DNA of 64,000 nucleotides from an uncultured Comamonadaceae bacterium. GTDB taxonomy: Bacteria; Pseudomonadota; Gammaproteobacteria; Burkholderiales; Burkholderiaceae. Below, piece after piece: positions 1 to 8,181 of this stretch. Position 1 is the stretch's first letter. Every line of letters starts with the position of its first letter. The stretch lies in contig CAMLSD010000012.1 in the NCBI GenBank assembly GCA_946482595.1, positions 1 through 64,000 of the forward strand, given 5' to 3'. The notes under the pieces are model-generated. The model made no database searches, was not told the DNA's origin, and saw only the letters and a list, made by a program, of their open reading frames with translations. The translations under genes and the position numbers were made by a program.

Positions 1-227
1 CGACCGTCGGTTTCATCAACATCAACCAGAACAAGATCATCCGCATCTTCTCGGTCGCCAGCGTGGCGCTGCTGCCGCCCACGCTGATCGCCAGCATCTA
101 CGGCATGAACTTCCAGCACATGCCCGAGCTGAACTGGCAGTACGGCTACCCGTTCTCGATCGGGCTGATGGCGATGACGGTGATCGCGCCGTTCTGGTAC
201 TTCCGGCGCAAGGGCTGGCTCAAGTAG
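1..227 (+). CDS. corA: CorA family divalent cation channel, C-terminal fragment
   Basis: This is the last 75 codons of a CorA-type magnesium/cobalt channel; the 5' part lies outside the window and the first whole codon begins at base 3. The fragment shows a transmembrane helix ending in the CorA signature GMN (in context IYGMNF), a short periplasmic loop, and a second helix followed by the basic cytoplasmic tail FRRKGWLK. In the family the GMN loop lines the mouth of the pentameric pore and selects hydrated Mg2+. The next gene is convergent and its stop lies only 9 bases away, with no visible terminator hairpin. The motif makes the family secure; the metal transported is inferred from the family. 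Confidence 0.93.
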   Translation, partial: TVGFININQNKIIRIFSVASVALLPPTLIASIYGMNFQHMPELNWQYGYPFSIGLMAMTVIAPFWYFRRKGWLK

Positions 228-236
228 GCCGCAGCC

Positions 237-2147
237 TCAGCGCGCCACGACCGGCAGGCGCTCGCGCAGGTCCAGCAGTTGCCGCGCCCAGGCCTGGGCC
301 GCCTGCACCCGGCCCTCGGCGCTGAAGTGGCAGCCACCGGCATCGCGTGCGGTGCCGCTCAGGCGGTCGGTGTCCGGGCCGGGCAGCACCCGCTCGATCG
401 CGCCCGTCGCGTGCAGACGCGCCAAGGCGCGGCGCAGGGCACCGGTGCCCAGGTGGCGGCAGTAGGTCGAGGTGGCCACCACCAGCGGCGCCCGCAGTCC
501 ATGTGCATCGAGGCGCTGCCGCAGGGCGGCCAGGTCGCGCAGGTACTGGTCAGCGGAGGTGCCTGCAACCATGTCGGCCTCGCCCTGCTGCCACAGCACG
601 GCAGCCACCGGCCAGCCGGTGCGGGCCACGTCGGCGAGGTGACGGTCAAGTTCATCACGCAGGCGCCCCGGCCCGACCCAGGCCGACAGGCGGGTGTTTT
701 CGACCGCCAGCGGTGCCAGCACGACCTGATGCCGCGGCCACAGCGCCGGCCAGGTGTCGACCAGGGCCGTCCACAGCGAGGTGCCGGCCCCGGTGGTGCC
801 GGGCAGCGGGTCGCCCGCCATCACGCACCGGCCCTCGCGCCAGACCGGCACGGGTTGCGCTGCCACCGCGGTCGCGCCGGATGCCGTGACCGGGTCGGCA
901 TGGCTCGCCGCATTCGACTGGCCCATCACCAGCACGATCGTCGGTGCCACCAGCGACCCGCAGCCGGGGCCCTGGTCCGCGGGGGCCAGCGCCCAGTCGG
1001 CGGGCGGATGCGCGTGGCGCAGCCGGTTCACGGCCGCCGGTGCGAGCCACAGCCCGGCCAGCAGCACCAGCATGCTCAGGCACCAGACGGCCGGCCGCCG
1101 GAGCGGACTCGCGGCTGGCGCGGCACGGGGCAGACGACGCTCCAGCGGCCGCTGCACCAGCATGTGCAGGGCGGTCGCCACCAGCAGGGCCATGGCCGTG
1201 GCGGCCAGCACCGCGACGATGCTGCCCACCCTCGGCACCAACGCCAGCATCACCAGCGTGCCCACCGTGCCCTGCACAAGAAACAGCGGATAGGCCAGCG
1301 CACCCACCGGCGCCAGGGTCCGGCAAAGCCGGGCCGGCAGGCGCCCGGCCTGGGCAAGCTGCAGCAGGCCCACTCCCAGCGCCGCGATCAGCGCGGCTGC
1401 CCAGCCCTGCCACACCACCACGGCCAGCCCGCCCAGGGCCAGCACCAGACGAGCGGGCAGGCTGGCCGTGCCGCCACGCGGGCCGGTGGCATCAGCATCC
1501 GCCCCCGCCGCCACGGCGGCACCCAGCACGAACCAGGGCACCCACGCCAAGGCCAGCAGATCGACCAGCCGGCGCACGGTGCCGGCCAGTGGCTCAGGCA
1601 GGCCGCCCAGCAGGGCCGCCCCGAGCAGGCTGAGCCCCAGCCAGCCGGCCAGCGCGCGCCACACCCGCTGCGCTTCCAGCCAGCCCGCCTGCCAGACGAA
1701 CAGCCAGCCCAGGCCCACGATCAGGCCGGCCTGCACGGCCCACCAGGCGTCGTCGACACGTGCGATGCCCAGTTGCTGCGGCACCAGCAGCGCATGGCCG
1801 AGCAGTTCGCGGGGGGACCGCACCTGTCCGGGCCAGCCCGCCAGTGCCACCAGGCCGCCACACAGCAGCACCGCCACCCAGTACAGCGGCACCAGTCGCA
1901 GAGCGCGCCGCAGGCACCAGGTCAGCGGGTCGGGCTGGCGGAGCGTCGAGCGCCACAGGCCATGCCCCACCAGCAGGAACAGGCCTCCCACCCCCCAGTG
2001 CGCCACCTGCGGCCAGACGCCTTGCCAGAAGGCCGGCCAGGCCAGCCCCTCATGCACGAGGCGCTGATCGAACCCCACGCTCAAGGCCAGGGCCAGCGCC
2101 CACAGCGCTGCGAGCCCTCGAAGCGCCTGCAACGGCTGGGGGTGCAT
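237..2147 (-). CDS. Acyltransferase-3 / SASA (sialate O-acetylesterase-like) fusion protein
   Basis: This 636-residue protein has two parts. Residues 1 to about 375 form a multi-spanning membrane acyltransferase-3 (OafA/YrhL type) domain that opens with LRGLAALWAL, a variant of the family's usual opening. From about residue 400 a soluble domain carries GQSNAA and WQQGEAD, the nucleophile and second-block motifs of SASA-type carbohydrate esterases. Family knowledge suggests acyl transfer to a surface glycan by the membrane half; the esterase half could trim or remove acyl groups. It is the last gene of the ten-gene minus-strand operon, 8 bases after the renalase-like gene. The ATG follows no strong ribosome site, which fits coupled translation. 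The natural substrate cannot be read from sequence. Confidence 0.85.
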   Translation of the reverse strand: MHPQPLQALRGLAALWALALALSVGFDQRLVHEGLAWPAFWQGVWPQVAHWGVGGLFLLVGHGLWRSTLRQPDPLTWCLRRALRLVPLYWVAVLLCGGLVALAGWPGQVRSPRELLGHALLVPQQLGIARVDDAWWAVQAGLIVGLGWLFVWQAGWLEAQRVWRALAGWLGLSLLGAALLGGLPEPLAGTVRRLVDLLALAWVPWFVLGAAVAAGADADATGPRGGTASLPARLVLALGGLAVVVWQGWAAALIAALGVGLLQLAQAGRLPARLCRTLAPVGALAYPLFLVQGTVGTLVMLALVPRVGSIVAVLAATAMALLVATALHMLVQRPLERRLPRAAPAASPLRRPAVWCLSMLVLLAGLWLAPAAVNRLRHAHPPADWALAPADQGPGCGSLVAPTIVLVMGQSNAASHADPVTASGATAVAAQPVPVWREGRCVMAGDPLPGTTGAGTSLWTALVDTWPALWPRHQVVLAPLAVENTRLSAWVGPGRLRDELDRHLADVARTGWPVAAVLWQQGEADMVAGTSADQYLRDLAALRQRLDAHGLRAPLVVATSTYCRHLGTGALRRALARLHATGAIERVLPGPDTDRLSGTARDAGGCHFSAEGRVQAAQAWARQLLDLRERLPVVAR

Positions 2148-2155
2148 GGGCCGGC

Positions 2156-3178
2156 TCAGTCGGCCCGGTGCAGCATCGTCCGGGCGAGCGCCCGGCCACT
2201 GAGCCAGGCCCGCTCGATGCCTTGCGCCTCGTCGCCCGCGGCCCAGGCATCACCGCAGCTGCCAATGCGCAAGCCAGGCACCCAGCCGCAGGCCGCATCG
2301 AGCGGCTGACGCACCTGGGCGTAGCGCCAGCGGTGCGCCTGGCTGAAGACGGGGCGGGCCAGACGCACGCCCAGGCACTGCGCCCAGGCCTCGATCAGCC
2401 GCTGCACCACCGCGGCCGGTGCCGCGTCGAGGTTGTTGGCACTCCATGCGGGGTCGGCATGCAGCACCCAGCGGCTGTCGACCCCACTGACACGTTCGCG
2501 CCCGGGCAGCACATCATCGCGCCGCACCTGCGCGAGCACACCCACCGCCGCCGCCAGGTCATCGCCTTGCCAGAGCCACTGCCGTGTCGGCAGGGGGCCC
2601 GGCCAGGCGGCCAGCACCGTCCAGCAGGGTTCGCTGCGCACGCGGCGCAGGGCCTCGGCCAGCTCCGGCGCGGCGGACAGCAGGTTGACCGCCTGTTCGG
2701 CGGGCGTGGCAACGACCACGTCGTCGAAAGGCCGGGCCAGCGCGTGCTGCGCCGGGGGTGTGCCGCCATCCGGGCCCGGGTGGGCACGGAGTTGCCAGCC
2801 TTGGCCATCCGCAGGGCCCGCAGGCTCGCAGGCAGCGATCTCGGTGTTCGTGTGCACCGTCAGCCCGGCCGCCGGCGCGCGCGGCAAGGCATTCATGCCG
2901 CCCACCGGCCACCAGGCATCGGGTGCACCGGGGTCGGGCACCACCCAGCCGGCCCGGGCCCACTGCGCCACCTCGGCCTGGAACTCGTCCCCCTCGGCCG
3001 TGAAACCCGGGGCGCCGTGGTCGAACCGGCCGGCGTCGCTGCGCCGGGTGGCACAGCGCCCGCCAGGGCCCCGGCTCTTGTCGAACACATGCACCTCCTG
3101 GCCGGCCTCGCTCAGCACACGGGCGCAGGTCAGGCCGGCGATGCCGGCCCCGATGATGGCCACACGGCGCGCGCTCAT
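2156..3178 (-). CDS. Renalase-like NAD(P)/FAD-dependent oxidoreductase
   Basis: A 340-residue flavoprotein. The N-terminus has the Rossmann dinucleotide motif GAGIAGL, then FDKSRGPGGRCATRR, the second FAD-binding block typical of the renalase-like amine-oxidase group (COG3380). The chosen ATG at 3178 overlaps the stop of the upstream gene as ATGA; a much longer frame exists but would run through the neighbour. The enzyme probably oxidises a small substrate using bound FAD, but the substrate is unknown. It is the ninth gene of the lipid-modification operon and the second flavoprotein in it. Confidence 0.85.
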   Translation of the reverse strand: MSARRVAIIGAGIAGLTCARVLSEAGQEVHVFDKSRGPGGRCATRRSDAGRFDHGAPGFTAEGDEFQAEVAQWARAGWVVPDPGAPDAWWPVGGMNALPRAPAAGLTVHTNTEIAACEPAGPADGQGWQLRAHPGPDGGTPPAQHALARPFDDVVVATPAEQAVNLLSAAPELAEALRRVRSEPCWTVLAAWPGPLPTRQWLWQGDDLAAAVGVLAQVRRDDVLPGRERVSGVDSRWVLHADPAWSANNLDAAPAAVVQRLIEAWAQCLGVRLARPVFSQAHRWRYAQVRQPLDAACGWVPGLRIGSCGDAWAAGDEAQGIERAWLSGRALARTMLHRAD

Positions 3179-3612
3179 GTGCTGGCCCGGCGCTTGAGCC
3201 AGCGCATCAGCAGCTTCACCAGCGGCAGCTTTTCGTAAAGCTCCTCGGCCGCGTCCCAGTAGTCGCGGTGCAGCACCACGCGGCCCTCGGCATCGAAGCG
3301 CAGGTGAGATGCACCTCGCACCACCTGCGGTCCGGCCACGTGGCGCCGGAACTCGAACAGGAAATCCCAGGTGAGAAAACACTGGTCGCCCTGGGCCACC
3401 GCCTCATGCACCACAAAGCGGGGTTGATGCAGTGCCTCGAACATGTGCCGGAACACCCCCTGGGTCGCGGCCACGCCGCGCACCTCGTTGAACGGGTCCT
3501 TGAACAGGCAGTGCTCGCTGTAGTGCTGGCCCAGCCGGGCGACGTCGGCCGGCTGCAGGGACTCGAAGAACTGGATCACGCGCGCTACGCGCGGGTCGGC
3601 ATGTCGGCTCAT
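3175..3612 (-). CDS. SnoaL-like / NTF2-fold protein
   Basis: A 145-residue protein with the small alpha+beta barrel pattern of the SnoaL/NTF2 superfamily: an N-terminal helix around RVARVIQFFESLQPADVARL, then alternating strands ending in HRDYWDAAEELYEKLP. The DYWD stretch is common in SnoaL-like proteins that act as small isomerases, cyclases or binding subunits. The start at 3612 is preferred over an in-frame ATG at 3687 because the longer version would overlap the upstream SDR gene by 47 bases. It sits between the SDR and the renalase-like flavoprotein; SDR and SnoaL genes are a frequent pair in such operons. Its exact role is unknown. Confidence 0.82.
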   Translation of the reverse strand: MSRHADPRVARVIQFFESLQPADVARLGQHYSEHCLFKDPFNEVRGVAATQGVFRHMFEALHQPRFVVHEAVAQGDQCFLTWDFLFEFRRHVAGPQVVRGASHLRFDAEGRVVLHRDYWDAAEELYEKLPLVKLLMRWLKRRAST

Positions 3613-3640
3613 GGCGGCAAGCTTAGCGCGGCCCGGGCCC

Positions 3641-4414
3641 TCACAGTCCGGTGGTGCGCTTGACGGCCGCGAAGTAGATGCCGTCATGCAGGTGGCGCAG
3701 CGCCTTGAGCCAGCGGGTGAATCGCTTGGGGAAGTGGATCTCGAACTGCCCGCGCTCCCAGCCCCGGACGATCTCGTGGGCCGCCTGCTCCGGCGTGATC
3801 AGCGCCGGCATGCGGAAGCGGTTCTGCGCCGTCAGCGGTGTCTCGACAAACCCGGGGTTGATGACCGACACGCCCAGCCCCAGGGGCGCAAGGTCAAGGT
3901 AGAGGATCTCGGCGAGGTTGATCAGCGCCGCCTTGGTCGGCCCATAGGCCAGCGCGTTGGGCAGCCCGCGGTAGCCGGCCACGCTGGCCACCAGGCTCAG
4001 GTGGCCCTGCCCCTGCTGCTGCAGCACGGGCAGCACGGCATCGAGCAGGTACAGCGCGCCGACATAGTTGACCTGCTGATGGCGCAGCATGTCTTCCAGA
4101 TCGAAGTCGGTGGCGCGCATCGCGCGGTAGTGGCCCGCACAGTACATCACCAGGTCCACCCGGCCGTGTTCGACCAGGATGCGCTCCAGCGCCTGCACAG
4201 GCGCCTGGCGGTCGGTCACGTCCAGCGGCACGGCCGTGGCACCGCGGTGTTGCGCGACAAAGGCATCGAGTGCCCCGGCATTGCGGGCCGACACCACCAC
4301 CCGGGCCCCACGGGCATGCAGCAGCGAGGCCGTGGCGCGGCCGATACCGCTGGAGGCACCGACCAGCCAGACGGTGCGGCCCTGCCAGTTGTCGATCTTG
4401 GGATTGAGCGCCAT
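3641..4414 (-). CDS. SDR family NAD(P)-dependent oxidoreductase
   Basis: A 257-residue classical short-chain dehydrogenase. GASSGIG at residues 19-25 binds the cofactor, and the catalytic residues are visible as Ser144 and the YxxxK pair Tyr157/Lys161 (AYGPTKAA). The C-terminus is long and basic (RFTRWLKALRHL), which may place the protein at the membrane face. The ATG at 4414 is preferred over an upstream TTG at 4447 that would overlap the DUF3833 gene by 14 bases. It is the seventh gene of the operon. A ketone/alcohol conversion on a lipid or lipid-like substrate is inferred from context only. Confidence 0.9.
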   Translation of the reverse strand: MALNPKIDNWQGRTVWLVGASSGIGRATASLLHARGARVVVSARNAGALDAFVAQHRGATAVPLDVTDRQAPVQALERILVEHGRVDLVMYCAGHYRAMRATDFDLEDMLRHQQVNYVGALYLLDAVLPVLQQQGQGHLSLVASVAGYRGLPNALAYGPTKAALINLAEILYLDLAPLGLGVSVINPGFVETPLTAQNRFRMPALITPEQAAHEIVRGWERGQFEIHFPKRFTRWLKALRHLHDGIYFAAVKRTTGL

Positions 4415-4433
4415 GAAACTGCCTGCGCCTGCA

Positions 4434-4985
4434 TCAGGGTTTGACAAAACTGAGCGTCACTTCGCCCAGCCGGAATCCGAACTTGCTCATGACGGCCTTG
4501 TTGAGCATCACGCGGTCGTCCATCAGGTACATCCAGTCGTCGAACTGCACCTCGTAGACCTTGCCGTCCACCGGCAGGCGCAAGGTGTAGCGCCAGTTGA
4601 AGGCGTTGCCGCGCACCTGGCCGGTGGCCTCGCCGACCACGTCGCCGGCGGTGCCGGTGTAGCGGCCGTCGGGCCCGCGCCGAAGGCGCCACACGCGCCG
4701 CTCGGTGCTGCCGTCGGAATAGGTGAAGGCCTCGTCGAGCACGCCTTCGTCGCCGTTCCAGCTGCAGTCCATCACGACATTGAAGCGGCGCACGACACGC
4801 CCGGCGCGGTCCTGGAAGATGCCGTAGGCCAGCACCCGGCCGTTGAAGTAACGCGCCAGGTCCAGGGCCGGCTTTTCGGCCGCGTAGTCTTCGATCTGCT
4901 GGCTGGCGCAGCCGCTCAGGCTGGCGAGCCCGCCGGCGGCCAGCACCAGGCCGGCCGTGCCACGCAGCATCTGGCGTCGTTTCAT
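4434..4985 (-). CDS. DUF3833 family lipoprotein
   Basis: A 183-residue predicted lipoprotein. It begins MKRRQMLRG, a basic start compatible with Sec or Tat export, followed by a hydrophobic segment and the lipobox LSGC at about residues 23-26. The mature part matches what I recall of the DUF3833 family, with many aromatic and charged strands (FNWRYTLRLPVDGKVYEVQFDDW). The ATG shares one base with the stop of the MFS gene (TGATG), so translation is probably coupled. DUF3833 genes recur beside Cfa-like, SDR and DUF1365 genes in proteobacteria, which supports an envelope-lipid role, but no activity is known to me. Confidence 0.83.
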   Translation of the reverse strand: MKRRQMLRGTAGLVLAAGGLASLSGCASQQIEDYAAEKPALDLARYFNGRVLAYGIFQDRAGRVVRRFNVVMDCSWNGDEGVLDEAFTYSDGSTERRVWRLRRGPDGRYTGTAGDVVGEATGQVRGNAFNWRYTLRLPVDGKVYEVQFDDWMYLMDDRVMLNKAVMSKFGFRLGEVTLSFVKP

Positions 4986-6316
4986 CACGATCGGTTTCCT
5001 TCCGGTTCCGGATGGCCGGGCTGGCGCATCCACAGCAGGTAAAGCGCGCCGGCAGCACCCAGCTTCAGCACACAAGGCAGCACGCAGTACACCAGCGACA
5101 GCGAGCGCAGTGCCGCCTCATCGCGGCTGCCGGCCTCGTAGCCGGCCCACTGCAGCAGCGGCAGCGCCAGCCCCGCGGCCAGCGCGAGATTGAGCTTGGT
5201 GGCGAAGTTCCACCAGCCGAAGTAGGCGCCTTCACCGCGCCCGTGCTGGCCATCGCGCTGGATCACGCCGGCAAGCATGGCCGCCGGAATCGTGAGGTCA
5301 GCCCCGAGCGCCACGCCGCTGGCCAGGCAGACCAGCGCATACCCCAAGGCGTCGCCCTGGCCCAGCCCAGCAGCCCACACGAATGCCGCGGTGGCCAGCA
5401 GCATGCCGGCCAGCCAGGTGGGTGCCAGCCCGAAGCGGCGCACGGCCTTCACCCACAGGCCCACCGCCAGCGCCGCCGCCGCAAAGTAGATCGCCAGGAA
5501 GGCCGGCTCCCAGGCCGGCAGCTGCAGGCGGTCGCGGATGAAAAACAGCACCAGCGTGGCCGGCACGGCACTGGCCGTGCCATTGAGCAGGAAGACCAGC
5601 AGCAGGCGCCGGAAACCGGCCGAGCCCCAGGGCTGCCAGACCGAACCCGGGTCCGTGCCGCTGCGCGCCTGGGGCCGCGGGGCACGCCCCAGCACCAGCA
5701 CACCCACCGCCAGCAGCAAGGCAAAGGCCACGCTGGTCACGCCCAGCCCGGCCACCGAAGGCAGCACGCTGGCCACCAGCACGCCCACCAGCGCAAAGCC
5801 CTCGCGCCAGCCGACGATGCGGGCGCGCTGGGCATCGTCACCGCCGAGCATCGCACCCCAGGCCTGGTGGATCACGCTCACGCCGCTGTAGGCGAGGTAG
5901 GTCAGCCCCAGGCAGGCGGCACACCACCACAGCAGGGCCTGCGTGCCGCGCACGGGCGGGAAGAACAGCAGCGCAAACCCGGCAGCCAGCACCACCGACA
6001 CCAGCACGGCCACGACCCAGGCGCGCTGCGTGTCGGCCGCGAACAGACGGTCGACGCCGCGGCCGATGAAGGGGTCGGCGACGGCGTCGAGCAGCCGCGC
6101 TGCCAGCAGCACCGCGCCCAGCCAGGCCAGCGGCACACCAAAGGCCTCGGCATAGTGGGCGGGCAGCACCACGTACAGCGGCAGCGCCACAAACGCCAGC
6201 GGCAGCCCGAGCAGCCCGTAGCTCACGCCCTGCAGCGGCGAGCCGGTCCAGCCCGGGCGGGGCAAAGGTGTCAACGGAGCCGGCCTGCGCGGGGCGGCCG
6301 GAGCGGCGAGGGTCAT
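4985..6316 (-). CDS. MFS transporter, glycoside-pentoside-hexuronide/cation-symporter-like
   Basis: A 443-residue membrane protein with about twelve hydrophobic segments. The start region (QGVSYGLLGLPLAFVALPLYVVLP) and the loop containing DAVADPFIGRGVDR match the MelB/GPH branch of the MFS, where the DP(F/L)IG motif follows helix 2. Members of this branch appear in cyclopropane-synthase-like operons, where the cargo is unknown; a sugar is not implied. The start codon overlaps the stop of the chalcone-isomerase-like gene by 4 bases, and its own stop overlaps the next start by one. It probably moves a lipid precursor or product across the inner membrane, which is inference. Confidence 0.85.
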   Translation of the reverse strand: MTLAAPAAPRRPAPLTPLPRPGWTGSPLQGVSYGLLGLPLAFVALPLYVVLPAHYAEAFGVPLAWLGAVLLAARLLDAVADPFIGRGVDRLFAADTQRAWVVAVLVSVVLAAGFALLFFPPVRGTQALLWWCAACLGLTYLAYSGVSVIHQAWGAMLGGDDAQRARIVGWREGFALVGVLVASVLPSVAGLGVTSVAFALLLAVGVLVLGRAPRPQARSGTDPGSVWQPWGSAGFRRLLLVFLLNGTASAVPATLVLFFIRDRLQLPAWEPAFLAIYFAAAALAVGLWVKAVRRFGLAPTWLAGMLLATAAFVWAAGLGQGDALGYALVCLASGVALGADLTIPAAMLAGVIQRDGQHGRGEGAYFGWWNFATKLNLALAAGLALPLLQWAGYEAGSRDEAALRSLSLVYCVLPCVLKLGAAGALYLLWMRQPGHPEPEGNRS

Positions 6317-6927
6317 CGTGCCGCCCGGGTGTCACCCAGGCCCAGCAGGCTCACGCGCATCTCGGGCTGCGAGGTGCGGCTTGACAGCCAGATACCGAAG
6401 AACAGACGGGCAAACTCGCCGTCACCGACTTGTCCGCGCGGCTCGCCGTTGTAGAAGAAGCGGGCCGCTTCGCCAGGCCGGTGCAGGCCCACGATGCGAT
6501 CACCGTCGCGCACGTCGGGGAAGGTCTGACGCATCGCGTCAAGCCAGCGCTGGCCCTGGGTCGCGTCGACACTGCCGACACGACGCATTTCTTCAAGTGA
6601 ACGCTCCGCGATGGCCGGGCCGTTGAGGGCGCGCAGGTAGTGCAGCGCCAGCGCAAAACGTTGCTCGGCATAGCGGGCCGGATCGAACTCCGGCCCCACC
6701 CACAGCCGTGCGTCATACACCCGCAGGCCGAACCAGGTCAGCCGCGCCGAGCCCTGCAGCCGCGCTTCCGCCAGTTCACCCGCCAGTTCGGACGGTACGG
6801 CCGGGCCGGAACTGGCCTGCGCGACCCCACCGGCTGCCAGCCAGCAGGCGCCGGCCGCCAGCTGCACCAGCGCAGCGCGCCGGGGCATGAGGGTTCGGGG
6901 CGATGCGGATGCAGGTGCGGGTGTCAT
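6313..6927 (-). CDS. Chalcone-isomerase-like exported protein
   Basis: A 204-residue protein with an N-terminal export signal (basic MPRRAAL, then a hydrophobic stretch ending near AQASS) and a body that resembles the bacterial chalcone-isomerase-like fold. The tell-tale parts are GSARLTWFGLRVYDARLWVG and the C-terminal GEFARLFFGIWL. Bacterial members lack a known flavonoid role and may bind fatty acids, as plant fatty-acid-binding relatives do. It lies between the Cfa-like and MFS genes, 24 bases after the former and overlapping the latter by ATGA. A lipid-binding role in the periplasm is inferred. Confidence 0.8.
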   Translation of the reverse strand: MTPAPASASPRTLMPRRAALVQLAAGACWLAAGGVAQASSGPAVPSELAGELAEARLQGSARLTWFGLRVYDARLWVGPEFDPARYAEQRFALALHYLRALNGPAIAERSLEEMRRVGSVDATQGQRWLDAMRQTFPDVRDGDRIVGLHRPGEAARFFYNGEPRGQVGDGEFARLFFGIWLSSRTSQPEMRVSLLGLGDTRAAR

Positions 6928-6951
6928 GGTGTTGACGCGTGAGAGGTGGGC

Positions 6952-8181
6952 TCAGCGGGGCTTGTGCAGCGTGAACTGCATGACGTCGGTGTTGCCGGTA
7001 TCGAAGGCGGCTTCGCAATAGGCGAGGTAGAACTCCCAGATGCGCATGAAGCGTGTGTCGAAACCGAGCTTGCGCACGCGCGTTTCCTCGGCCAGGAATC
7101 GGTCGCGCCAGCGCCGCAGGGTTTCGGCGTAGTCGCGGCCGAATGACAGTTCCTCGGTGACCACCAGCCCCGCCTTGGCTGCCTCTGCCCGGAAGGCCGA
7201 GGGGCTGGGCAGCAGCCCCCCCGGGAAGATGTACTGCTGGATGAAGTCGGTGCCACGCACATAGCGATCGAACAGGTCGTCGCGGATCGTGATGCTCTGG
7301 ATGCAAGCCCGGCCACCGGGCTTGAGCTGGCGCATCAGGGTGTCGAAGTAGCTGGTCCAGTATTCACGGCCCACGGCTTCGAACATCTCGATCGAGCAGA
7401 TCGCATCGTAGGGGCCGTCGGCGATGTCGCGGTAGTCCTGGAAGCGCAGGTCGACCCGGTCCGACAGGCCCTTGGCCACCATGCGTGCCTGGCCGTAAGC
7501 CAGTTGTTCGGCCGACAGCGTGACGCCGGTGACCTCGGCGCCGAACTCGACTGCGGCCAGCTCGGCCAGCCCGCCCCAGCCGCAGCCGATCTCGAGCAGC
7601 CGTTCGCCCGGCTGCACGCCGCATTGCTGCAGCGCACGGCGCACCTTGGCATGCTGGGCCTGTTCCATCGGGCGGGAGTGATCCCCCTCGAACCACGCAC
7701 TCGAATACGACATCGTGCTGTCCAGCCAGAGCCGGTAGAACTCGTTGCCGAGGTCGTAGTGGGCATGGATGTTCTTGCGGCTGCCCTGGCGCGAATTGCG
7801 GTTCAGCAGATGGCGCACGCGGTAGAGCATGCGGCCCCACCAGGTGCCGTAGATGACCGACTCGACGTCATCGCGGTTGGCGATGAACAGCTTGAGCAGC
7901 GCGACCAGGTCGGGCGTGGTCCAGGTGCCGTCGATGTAGCTTTCGGCAAATCCGATGTCGCCGGATTTCATCGCCTGGGCGCACACGCTCCAGTCGCGCA
8001 GGCGGATGGCCGCGCGCGGGCCGTCGCCCTGGCCGAAGCGGGTTGAACTGCCGTCGGGCATCTGCACGTCCAGCGTGCCATGCCGCAGGTGCTGCATCAG
8101 CCGGAAGACCGCACGCACCGAGGCCGGCGCGGATTCGGGCAGGGAGGATTCGGCGGGGGAGAAGGTCGTGGTCTGGTTCAT
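6952..8181 (-). CDS. cfa: Cyclopropane-fatty-acyl-phospholipid synthase-like SAM methyltransferase
   Basis: A 409-residue Cfa-family protein acting on unsaturated acyl chains. The SAM-binding motif LLEIGCGWGGL begins at residue 195, and GVTLSAEQ follows. Compared from memory with E. coli Cfa, Glu239 is conserved (Glu268 here) and Tyr317 is conserved (Tyr351), but Cys139 is Ser161 (MSYSSAW instead of MQYSCAY) and His266 aligns with Gln295. Those residues line the bicarbonate pocket, so this is likely a divergent branch that may not make plain cyclopropanes. The ATG at 8181 overlaps the DUF1365 stop as ATGA. The COG2907, DUF1365 and Cfa order is a recurrent cassette. Confidence 0.9.
   Translation of the reverse strand: MNQTTTFSPAESSLPESAPASVRAVFRLMQHLRHGTLDVQMPDGSSTRFGQGDGPRAAIRLRDWSVCAQAMKSGDIGFAESYIDGTWTTPDLVALLKLFIANRDDVESVIYGTWWGRMLYRVRHLLNRNSRQGSRKNIHAHYDLGNEFYRLWLDSTMSYSSAWFEGDHSRPMEQAQHAKVRRALQQCGVQPGERLLEIGCGWGGLAELAAVEFGAEVTGVTLSAEQLAYGQARMVAKGLSDRVDLRFQDYRDIADGPYDAICSIEMFEAVGREYWTSYFDTLMRQLKPGGRACIQSITIRDDLFDRYVRGTDFIQQYIFPGGLLPSPSAFRAEAAKAGLVVTEELSFGRDYAETLRRWRDRFLAEETRVRKLGFDTRFMRIWEFYLAYCEAAFDTGNTDVMQFTLHKPR

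Noticed and set aside
279..2309. 676-codon plus-strand frame opposite the acyltransferase gene
   Set aside because: It is the antisense shadow common in GC-rich DNA: rich in Arg, Gln, Pro and His, with no recognisable domain, while the minus-strand frame has clear motifs.
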